Shown in pieces: positions 11,601 to 23,600 of a DNA stretch of 64,000 nt. The position numbers and the translations under genes were made by a program. Location of the stretch: the NCBI RefSeq assembly GCF_030247195.1, contig NC_080671.1, positions 65,471,412-65,535,411 on the forward strand, written 5' to 3'. The DNA is from Topomyia yanbarensis. Taxonomy: Eukaryota; Arthropoda; Insecta; Diptera; Culicidae. Within the stretch, counting starts at the first letter, position 1; every line of letters starts with the position of its first letter. A model generated the notes under the pieces. It was given only the letters and a program-made list of their open reading frames with translations, searched no databases and had not been told where the DNA came from.

Positions 11601-14600
11601 ATTGCATATTCTCGGCGCTCTTTTAGTGTTTGGATGTTAATGAGCATACAGCGAGCTTTATAAGATGGGAGAGGAAATCGTGTCCAACCTATTTTGCGAA
11701 GTGCAAACAATAAAAATTGCCTTTGTACTGATTCTATTCTTTCTTCATGTGTGATTGAGAAAGGTGACCAAACTATGCTACAATATTCCAGTATTGACCT
11801 TACATACGAGATGTATAATGTTTTAATTGTATATGGATCATTAAAATTGTAACTAAAACGCTTTATAAATCCAAGCATGTTATTTGCTCTATTGATGATT
11901 GTGTTGTAATGGTCAATGAATGTTAATTTTGAATCTAGAATGACTCCCAAATCTTTAACTCTTTCGCACTTTTGTACCACTTGATTTCCTAGAGTGATTG
12001 AAATGTCAGGTGTATTTCGTTTCCTACTAAAAGTTATTGCATTACATTTTTTTACGTTTAGTTGCAGAAGGCTTTTGTTACACCAGAGGTAAAACATATG
12101 TATTTCTTCCTGTAATATCTTTATGTCTTGTTCGTTCCTAATTTCTAAAAAGAGCTTCATGTCGTCGGCATAGATAAGAACTTTTATGTTTTTGAGAATG
12201 AATGATATGTCGTTTACGAATAAAATGAACAAAAGAGGGCCTAGATGGGAGCCTTGAGGAACTCCTGATGTGACTTGAATGGGATTCGATTTCTTCCCTT
12301 TAAATCTAACTATTTGTTGACGGTTAGTTAAATATGATTCGAGCCATTTGAGAAGACCTGATTCAATTCCTAATTTTTTCAGTTTGAATAATAGCAAGGG
12401 TATGTCGATACGATCAAATGCCTTGCTAAAGTCCGTGTAAAGAGCTTCAGTGTAGTTTCCATTCTCCATTGCAATCAATGAGTAGTTAACGAATTCTAGT
12501 AAATTTGTATTAGTTGAACGTCCTTTGAAGAACCCATGCTGCATGTTAGTAATTCTGTTTTTGATTTGATTGAATAGTTTTTCGTTAACGATTGCTTCAA
12601 AGAGTTTAGGCATACATGACATAATGGCAATTCCACGGTAGTTACATATGTCAGATTTTTTGCCACTTTTAAAAATGGGTACCAGGTACGAGCTTTTCCA
12701 TAAATTGGGGAAAATGCCAGATTCAAGCGACATGTTAAAAAGCCAAAACAGAGGAGCTGTGAGTTCCAACGCTAAGTTCTTCATAAATACGGGTGGGATC
12801 CCGTCAGGTCCAGAACCTTTGGAGGCATCTAGTTTGTTTAGAGCCTCCATAATATCTTGCACACTGACATGATTGACGCCAATGTCTGTGGTGAATTCTG
12901 GGAAGAAACCGAAATATTCGCGATCACGATCTTCTTCAGAAAATGTGGTATAGATGTCTTGAAAGAAGGTTGCGAAAAGATTGCAGATTTGTTCCGCGTT
13001 GACACCGACATTTTCTTTAAGTTTCATTTTTGAAGGAAAGTTTTCCGATTTTAAATTATTTTTAACATGATTAAAGAAATTTTTTGGGCAAGATTTTATT
13101 TGAAGTTCGGTTTTTGAGTTATACTCTTCAAATGCTATTTTAATGAATAGGTTTAGTTGATCGCAAATGTCCAAATAGTTAAATAAGTTCCTTTCATTTC
13201 TGATTTTTTTATACTTTTTGTGGGCCTTTTGTTTACGATTTTTTAAATTTTTAATTTGCTCGTTATACCAAACTGGATATTTTGTGTTGCCTAATTTTTT
13301 TCAGTGGTACTTGTTCAACTATTATATCAAACAATTTTGTGTAAAAGACGTCTACTGAATTTTCGATACTTGTTTCATCTCTAAACAACGTTTGCCAATC
13401 TATACTGCTTAGTCTTTGTTTTATGTTGTCAAAATTTGCCAATTGAAATTGAAAGGCCTCTTCGTACTCGCAGTCATCGGGTCTTTTGTTATCATGTACA
13501 AATACAGAAAACTCTATTGCTGTATGAAACGCTTCATTTTTCCATAGTGGAGTTAATGATTCGGTGACACAGAAGTCTTCAAGAATGTTTGTGAATAATA
13601 AATCTAAATAACAGTTTTGCTGATTTCTAACATGATTAATTTGGTTAAGTCCTAAACTTGCAGTTTTGTCAAATATGGCCTGCAGAGTTTCGTTATCCCC
13701 AACGACTGGAAGTAGAATGCTTTCATTTTCAGTGTCTGGAAAGAAGTCAATGCTTCGTTGATTGAAGTCACCATAAATATGAACTTTTACCTCTGGAGGG
13801 AGCTTGGTTATAATGTCTTCGGCAATAAGAAAAAACTTTTCAAATGTATCTTTGCGGGCATTATTTGGGGGGAAGTACACAGAGGCAAATATATGTGTTT
13901 CACCTGCCAGATGGGTTTTAACCCACACATGCTCAAATTCTTTAAATTTCCTTGTAGTAATGATTTCTGCATTAAATTTTGATGTAATTGCTATTAAAAC
14001 TCCCCCTCCTGACTTCTTTTCAGACATATGAATGTCTCGGTCAGCTCTAAACACATTGTAGCTGTTCCCGAAAACTTCTTCACTTCTAACACTTTCGTCC
14101 CAACTAGTTTCTGTAGCCAAAATAATTGTATAGGAGCTACTTAAAATATTCTTGTGAATTTCATTCATTTTCGATGCACTTTTCATTCTATTAAAATTTT
14201 GACAGTAAATTAAAATTTCTACTGACGACTCTACTTGAGGAATCGAGATTACCTCTTTTTGTTGTCGATCAAATGGCGTCGAATCTTGGCAAACTGCGGT
14301 GTCCTCGTCATTTCCTTCTTCTAGGGAATGCGTCAATGTCGTCGAAAACACGAATGTTGAGAATGGCACGCCTTACACAAAACTGTTGACAAGCGTTCCG
14401 ATGTTGGGTGCATTTGCATCGTCGACCGTGGTAAATCATTCACTGGATCATACCTGGGGCCGCCGACCCCTAGGGAGCCTTGAAGTCGTTGCTGGGGGGT
14501 CCACGAAGAAGAATATTTTCCGGATATAGAAATCTCAGTTTTTTCTGTAACAGGCTGATATATTGATAGCATACAAAATCGTCGTTAAACCGTGGGGGTT

Positions 14601-17600
14601 CGCATCCACCCAGGGTGATTTCAAAGGAGTCCCCGAACGGGTGACGTGGGTGATTTAAAAGGGGTCCACGTTCCCCAGGGTGATTTCGAAGGGCTCCGTG
14701 GTTCAAACAAGGTTGATCTATAGTATTGGCTGAGATCAACGGTTTGATCTATAGTATTTGCTGCAACTTGAATGGATTTACAAGAAAAATGAAGAAAGCT
14801 CGTGAGCCATTCATTTGAGTGCTCGACTGGTCAAACAAAACTAAAAAACTTCCGAACGACTTCGAAAATTTGGCAAAAAATCGTGTTTTTGTAGCTTTTC
14901 GGGGTAAATGGCTTTGCTTGGAAACACAAATAGTGTTTTCGTTTTTATAGGTAGCGTTAATCTGGCGCTAGTTTAATTCTGTCATTAAGTTAGTGTCGGA
15001 TTCTGATGAGACGAAGTCGAAATACAAATTCCATAAATAATTTAATCCATAATTTTTTTTTAATGATATATGAGCTCACTGGAATTTTTTGTAATAATTT
15101 CATTCGTGTGTTCTTGGATGATCGCGCATAGACCGTGAATCTGATACTTAGATATCGGTGTATGGTTCATATACTAGAAGAGAGTGTGTTCTTTCAAATC
15201 ACTAGAGTTCCCGGTTATGTCTCCTCGGTGCACCACTATCGAGGCGCAATGTAATAACAATCCTTAAGCAATTATCCGAGGTTCTTTAGTAGGGGAGTTG
15301 TGAACCATGAGGAGTTGTGAACACCGTCAATTCCTGCTAAGCTATAGATGATAAAAATGTGGTAACTACTGTTAAATGTTTCTACTGTCATGACGTCGCT
15401 TTCTCATTAGCAAATGTTGCATTAACTCATGTTCTTTATGTTTAGGTAACTAGCGACTAAATATACCAAACAAAAAGTTTTTTTACTCGGTTATATTTGT
15501 GATATGTGGAGTCCCGTTATGTAACTGATTTTAAAGTAAATTAGTGCAAAATATTCCTTAGGTGATTGGCTTTCATCAACAAAAAAAATTGGAAGAACCT
15601 TTAGTGTGTCGATGGAGATACGTTTTTTTCGAAGATATGTAAAGTGGGGAGTTGTGAACCACCCTTAGTAGGGAGTTGTGAACCGTGCATTTCAGTGGGT
15701 TATAGTAATTTTTTAAGTAGAACAGTATCATAATTCGAAAATCAGGGATGAATCAAACATAATATGATATAAAAATGTTCAATTGGAGGAAAACAGGATT
15801 CTGACACAATTTTAATTTTCACGTGCCACAACCGCGAATTCAAGTGGCTTGGTGCGAATCATGTTGTCGCCGACTCATTATGAATCAGATCACTTTTCCA
15901 TCCCATCTAAAGTTTAGAAATATCTTAAAATTTATTTTCCTTAGCTCTAATAAAAATAAATCATAAAAATATTTCATCTCTTCTACTCTACGATGGTTCA
16001 CAACTCCCCACAAAACTAAAAAATGCCGATTCCACGCATTTCACGCATTCTGTCATATCTCAAACAAGACAATGATTTTTTTGAATTGCTTCAGCCTGTC
16101 CTTAACAAATACCAGGTCTAACATTGAAAATCGACCCATATTTACGGTAGTTATGCTCCGAAAACAAAACTATGTTCACAACTCCCCACCGTCTCCTACT
16201 GATGTACGAAATATGCTTGACGATGCAATACCGTCCAATCCATCGACGTAGGGGAGGGAACTTTGAAAACAACCATGTTCAGCCAAAACCAAAAATACGT
16301 GTCAATTATTCTTCGCTATAGAATGCAAGAAATGTTTTTGGAAGGAGTTGAAAATTTGGTTGAAAATCTGACGTAGAATGACCAGTACACACGAGCGCTA
16401 CGTGGTGACATAATTTCGAATAATAATTTTTATCATCCACAGTGTCATTGCCTTCTAAACAACATAGCTAAAGGCAAGAACTTTGTAGGTAGTTGAGAAA
16501 ACAAGAATAGGGATGCCGTTTTTTTTTTTAATTATTCGATTAGTAGTTAATCGATTATTTTTCAAATCGCTAGTAATCCTAATCGATTAATACCAAGAAA
16601 TAATCGATTAGTTTGCATTAGTTAGTTTTTATGATGGTAGTTTTTAGATTGATTATAAGAAGAATCGTCGATTTCAAAGTAGCCACCAAGTTAAACCTTT
16701 AGTAGGGATATGCTGGTGTGGTGAAAAGTGTTCTAATGGTTATTCGTTCAATTGCGTACACAAGTATAATAAACTTATTTGTACGAACCTGGATGTCTGT
16801 TCTCTGTTGACTTTTATTCACTATATATAACATGGATGTTTCTTCAAAGTTTAAAATTTTTACCATGTTTAATTTCATCAAGAACCGCAAGCGGATACAT
16901 TTACTTGATCTCTTCGGAATATAGAAACCCTTCACCAAAATGTAGAGCTCATCCTAGATATAGTGTATGCTGGAGAGACGCATTTAATATTCCCGAAGTT
17001 CTTCATCCCTTTTCTCTTTTGACCAAATGAGCTGTGATAGAGAAAGGCTGTTGTATGAGATCAGTGTACGATCTGTCTATACCGTTCGGTTAGGATTCAA
17101 GACATCGTAAACTTCTTTATAGAACAAGTCCGACGGGAATGACAAAGTTTAATGCAAAAGCCCGAACTTTTCCAACGTATCTATTCAATACCGATATTGA
17201 AAGGCATGATCATGAAAGTGAAACTCATAAAAGCGTTAAGTTTATGGTGTTTCTGAACACTTCACGAGTGAATTAAAATTCAAAAGTTACAGGTAGCAAT
17301 GTTAATCAAATAAGTGTAATATGGTGTTCATATCCATAGTAATCGATTAATTAGATTAATCAGGAACTAATCGAATATTCCTAAACGAGATAAAAAAGGA
17401 TAAAATTGGGATTTCGGCATTTGGTACGATTCCCCATTCATGCACGTGACATATTTCACAAAACCATGAACTAGGTTTCTAATATCATGATTTAAACAAT
17501 AACAGCCGATGTAGTGCGTATAGTATGCAATGCAGTGCATGGTCGTCATATGTTTAAGTGAACTTATAACTGAACATATAATATTATTCATGAATACATT

Positions 17601-20600
17601 TTGTTCGTAAACTGTTCTTGATTTATAGTATATTATTAGCGGTTCGTTTCATGTGCTCGCGAATAAGTTTATGTATTAAATAGATAACTGTGGTCTTGTT
17701 CATAGTTCAAGCGACTCAGCCTATGTTGTTGATAATTTCAAGTAGACTATTGCTCAAAACCCGAAATATTATTCTGGATTTCATGTTTAGTCCGTGAACT
17801 GATATCTGGTACTAAGTATATATAGGGGAGACTTAGGAGACTTAATCCCCTTTTTTATTTTTCAACCCAATTCCTTGAAATGATAAAAAATTAAGTATTT
17901 TTTGTCGTTTTATGTAGTTTCTAGGGATGACTGCTAATTATAAAAAAATGCATGGAAATATTACACTGGACATGAGCTATGAGCATGTCCGGAAAACAAC
18001 AAAAAATGGAAAATTCTTAGATTAGTGGAGACTCGATCCCTAATTTGGGGACACTTGATTCCTCTTTGAAAGCGTGTTTAAAAGAGCATGTAGGGTAATA
18101 AGCCTATTTTTGCTATGTTTCTATTATCACTCTAACCATCTGAAGCCTTTGATTAGAGCAGCGTCTGTCATATTTGCTCAAAGCATTGGCTGGTATTGTG
18201 ATAATTGGGGTACTCGATTAGAGTTTTTGCTGCGCTTAAACAGAAGAATTTCACCATTCTCAAGACATTTTTTTATTATATTGGCTCATAATAACAAAGC
18301 AAAAAAGCTGAAATATTAAAATTTATAAATAATGAAATAATGTAGTACCCTCCCTAATAGGGTAAATATGGGTACCTTACCTTATTCAATCCTATTTATA
18401 ACGGGATTGCGGTATTGATTAGATTGTTGTGATTAGATATTGTTATTTTTGTTACTACATATTACGCATCTCCCACCTGATTTTTTAAAGAATTCCCTAA
18501 ATCTCCATGCAATTATTTGAAAGCTGTCTGTTGTTATGGTTGAGGAACGTCATATGTGGGATGCATGGTTGGTACGTATACTGCAGTAAACAATTACAGT
18601 TAAGTTTCTGTATGATGAAGCGTTCATTTTTAACAAATTATTTTTGTTATTGTCTGGCAACAATGACTTCAATTCTTTCTTCTCGTGTGAATTTGGTTAT
18701 GTTCAGTGGTGTGTATGAAGCATGGCGAAGGGGATCAAATCTTCACGAATTTGAAGGGATCAAGTGAACCCATAGCATCAGTTTCAGCAAACTTTAATAA
18801 AAATATAGTTGTGCAAAAACATCAGCTCAATCATAACGTATTCATATAATTGACATTCTTCTGTAATTCTGTATGCAAAAGTATAGTATGTAGTGGGTGA
18901 TTTCATCAATTGTATAAAAGTTTGAAAATTTAGAAAATAAATCTTCTTTAGTTCTTCTGAGATTTTTTGTTTTAAATCGGTAAAAATTCTGTTACACATG
19001 TCCAATTTTTTTTTTTGCCATAAAAGAAATTTATTTTCAGATAAAACTACGCAACTTTCTAGTATATTCGATTAATGTATTCTGATCCGCCTTTGAGTTA
19101 CGATGATGGGATCAAGTCTCCTCGGGGATCAAGTCTCCTCAGTCTCCCCTATTGATTACGATCTGATACCAAGCGTTTTTCCTGTTCCTAATAATCGTAT
19201 ATGAATTACATCACGAATTTCGCAGTATTATCCATGGATCCAATTTTGTCTCGCGAACTGTTTCCTGATTCATAGTATATTAGTTCATACCAAGCCGCAT
19301 ACGACACTATCGATCGAGATCAGCTATGGCAGATTATGCACGAGTACGGATTCCCGGACAAACTGACGCGATTAGTGAAGGCGACGATGGATCGGGTGAT
19401 GTGCGTAGTACGTGTCTCAGGGACGCTCTCGAGTCCCTTCGAATCACGCAGAGGGTTACGGCAAGGTGATGGTCTCTCGTGTCTGTTATTCAACATCGCG
19501 CTGGAAGGTGTAATAAGAAGAGCAGGGATCGACACGAGTGGTACGATTTTCACAAAGTCCGTTCAGCTACTTGGCTTCGCCGATGACGTTGATATTATTG
19601 CACGAAACTTTGAGAAGATGGAGGAAGCCTACATCAGACTGAAAAGAGAAGCCAAGCGCGTCGGACTTGCCATCAACACGTCGAAGACAAAGTATATGAT
19701 AGGAAGAGGTTCACGAGAAGAGAATGAGAACCGCCCGCTTCGAGTTTGCATCGGTGGCGACGAAATCGAGGTGGTTGAAGAGTTCGTGTACTTGGGCTCA
19801 CTGGTGACCGCCGACAATGATACCAGCAGAGAGATTCGTAGACGCATCGTGGCAGGAAATCGTGCTTACTTTGGCCTCCGCAAGACACTTCGGTCGAACA
19901 GAGTTCGCCGTCGTACGAAGTTGACCATCTACAAGACGCTGATTAGACCGGTAGTTCTCTACGGGCACGAGACCTGGACCATGCTCGTGGAGGACCAACG
20001 CGCACTTGGTGTCTTCGAACGGAAAGTGCTGCGTACCATCTACGGTGGAGTGCAGATGGAAGACGGCACATGGAGACGGCGAATGAACCATGAGTTGCAT
20101 CAGCTGTTGGGGGAGCCGCCCATCTGTCATACCGCGAAAATCGGACGACTACGGTGGGCCGGGCACGTAGCCAGAATGTCGGACAATAGCCCGGTGAAAA
20201 CGGTTTCCAATTGCAATCCGACCGGTACAAGAAGACGTGGCGCGCAGCGAGCACGATGGATCGACCAGGTGGAAGACGATTTGCGGACCCTTCGCAGATT
20301 GCGTAGCTGGCGACGCGCGGCCATGGACCGAGTGGAATGGAGGAATCTTTTGTATAAGGCACAGGCCACTTCGGCCTTAAACTGTTAATAAATAAATAAA
20401 TAGTTCATATTTTTACGTGAACAACTTGTCAGAGAAATCAGTTTTTTTGTTCATTGAACCATTTTTGCCTAATATTGTCATCTTACTCTGCGTGCCAAAA
20501 CCGATAGTAGGCTTAAGAATAAAATATCACAAAATGACAAAGATATTACAGAAAACGTTACTAGCTCAAATATCAATTGAAGCTTTCTAGCATGTTACAA

Positions 20601-23600
20601 GTGCATCTTATGTTTTATTAGTGGCTATAAAACTACTACAAAATTTCACTAGTTACTAGGCTGTGCTCTTGAAATCATGAAGAAGAAATACACTATTCCG
20701 CGTGAAAAATCCGAAAATCTCTTGAAATATATCTCGATAATCCAAAGGGACATCATGGAAATCGTGACCAAATTCTTTGCAACATAAACTTTGTGAATTT
20801 GCTCCTAAAATCACGAACACGATTCACATTAATCTACGTAAAAATCCGTTAGCAAGTTCAAGAATAAAATATCACGAAAGCGTAAATGTATATTATGTAA
20901 ACCGTGACGAACCTCCAAAATCATTACATTACGACATCAGAAAAATTCGATAGTAAACTCATGACTAATTGCACCACTAGGAGGATTCAATCTGGTTTTT
21001 TCAAGTGACCTGGTATAAGTTCTAGGTCTACTCAAATGTAACACAAAAAGAACGTTTGACCAGTTTAATATACCCCCAAAATCTTGACTCATAGCAAAAC
21101 AAATTTCTGGGACCTTCGGCACCGAAAAATTAGCTAAGTTATTTTCAGCCGATTTTTGATTTCTAACAGTTCTAGAAAAAGGAAAAATATATCTTTACAA
21201 CGGTTTGCTATATTGTGCTATTTTGTAAAAGATATAGTATGCGTTTTTTGGAAGAATAATATGAAAATTGTAATTCTTTGCGATTTTTTCATGAAAAATT
21301 TTCTATATTCAAATGGTTTAACATTTATTCGAAGGCATGTCCTTGTTCTAATGATAATTCGAAAGAACATTCAACCCAACGACATCGCACAATATCAGTT
21401 ACGAGCTGAAAAAAAATCAAAAATCGGCTGAAAATGACAACGTAGCTAATTTGTTGGTGCCAAAGGTCCCAGGAAATGTGCTTTTTTTTCTTAAAATAAA
21501 GATTTTGAAAGTGTACAACATTTTTCAAATATTGTTTTGAATTGCATTCGATGAGACCAACAACCTATACTAGTTCATTTGAAAAGTTCAAAATCACTGG
21601 TATTGTTTGTTATTGCAGTATCCGAGTCAATGCCCTAGATTGGCTGGATTATGGTTAATCGAGTTACGGATAATTGAGCCAACGGATAATAGACTCTACA
21701 AATAATCGAATGGTTTGTATTTCATATTCTTTTTTTTTCATAACCGCAAACCTATGTTTCCGATGAATATGGATTTGAACGTGGTTTGACTAGCTTAAAA
21801 ACTAATTCATCATACTTTCGATATGACGACTAGAATGAATCCGTGTAATGAATAACAATTAAGCTCCCAGAAAATAAAGTCTGCGTCTAATAAACGAACA
21901 TTCGTTTCTATCGCTCATCACCGAACCACTCGACGAAACATAGACAAATGATCGTTTAGCTATCAGCATATTTCTTCCTCTAATTACATTCCGTCTGTGG
22001 TTTTCAACGTTTCCGAGCGTGACAAATGGAGAGCACGAGAAGGCGATTAAATGCTGTACCTGCCGAGGTCATCGGCCTTGAGCAAGTATCTTAAGGATTT
22101 TGTGTAACTTTCTTTCAGCGCACCTTGCCTCTTCCTACCTGCAACGCTATTCATTGAATGCTCTATGCTGTAGGGGTACGCACAAGACCGCTGCCGTAGT
22201 CTATTTAAAAATGCAGCAGCACGTGGGTAATGAAAGCAACCAGCAGGGGTTTCCTGTCGATAGTTGTATATGTTACGTACGATGCCGGATGCAACACCTG
22301 TTGGACGGACGGTGCAAACGTGAAGAACACTGTGTTTTCATTCATTGGACTCTCCCTCATAATCTAAAACGTAACGAAACGGCATACTATTCTACCGTGT
22401 GTTCTATTATGAGCCAGACTGACTCATTATGACGATAGCCACCGATACCGGTCGAATGATTTGTTTGGGCTACCCTAGTTGTATGGTCATAACATAATTG
22501 AAGGATCGTTTTTCAAATGGTCGTAAGTGTAAAATATGCAGCTTTTTACAGATATGTTGATGATAGGTGTTTCATGGAAATTGCTTTGAACCATTCCCAA
22601 AGAGTTCTTTTTGACATTTTCGCTCTATCTAACATTCTTCTCACTCTCTGCATATTTATTATTATTAAAACTTACTTACTTTTATTTTACACTTACGGTC
22701 TTTTGAAAAAATATTCTACCATTTTTCACTTGCCATTGCCTGCAGCCTTCTACAAAATTGCGAAGTGGAAACATAATGGTGCGGCTTTGCGCTTGCAGAG
22801 TCAAGTGCTCAGTCGTGAATACCTTAACTTATACCCCCTACCCTATGAATGCAGGTATGGGTTCGTGGCTCGTGCGACCGACGCACGTTTGGTAATTACC
22901 GGTTTTGAACTGATGGGTATCGCACGCTCGCACCAAATTGGCACAATTATTCCATGCACCTGGGCCTCCGAGGCTCCGGAAAGATATGGTGTCTTGCAGA
23001 TTTCAAATGAAGTATAATTGACTCATCAGTCGTAGATCGGCGTAACTGCGATTTAGCACTTTGAAATCACTTCCATTCTGGTAATCGATTGAGGTTGTAT
23101 GGAAAAAAAATCGATTGAGGTAATTTTAGTGGGAAATGGTTTGACTAAGTAAATTTATTAGATATTCTTTGATTATTATAGAACATTCGGCGCAACCGAA
23201 ACATGCATCGCAATGTTCGAACTAGAGATGGGCGAATGAATCCCGAATCGATTAAAAGATTGCGAGATTAATTACGATTCACTGAAAAAGTGACTAACTA
23301 TTATAAGCCCAATGAGATCCAACAAGAACCGAATTAGACTATTTGACAGTTTGCCATGATTTTGAATCTTTAAAGCGAATGAAACGAAATGGATGACTAA
23401 CATTAAGCACTGTTTGTCTACACGGAATAGATCAACAACAAAAACAGTTGTTATATACAGTATAATGGTAAAATGTGTGCTTCAAGCAACCGAAGGTGGA
23501 GCAAAGCGCTCTCATGGTTTCTAAATTGGCACAGCTACTACTAGATGGAGCATTTGAAAAGATTTTGACAACATCGCGTCTAAATAAAAAGTCTGGCCAA

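Larger units (their letters stand above)
11208..14750 (-). mobile_element. Nearly intact non-LTR retrotransposon (Jockey/CR1 group)
   Basis: Minus-strand element. The 3' tail is an AATAAAT-type repeat at about 11208-11223, followed upstream by the RT frame (11348-13174 and its extension to about 13300) and the endonuclease frame (13263-14369). The 5' region at 14580-14750 contains short tandem repeats (TGATCTATAGTAT twice, GGTGATTT-type units three times), which probably form the promoter/5' UTR. A clear target duplication was not identified. The clade is uncertain, and there is no separate gag-like ORF1 that I recognise. Confidence 0.8.

Noticed and set aside
13758..14031. Plus-strand frames within the LINE
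   Set aside because: They are shadows of the minus-strand endonuclease frame, which has ordered catalytic motifs.
22517..23017. 166-codon frame as a membrane-protein gene
   Set aside because: The hydrophobic part is simply AT-rich DNA translated in a T-rich frame, and the rest has no recognisable motif. Kept only as a low-confidence note.
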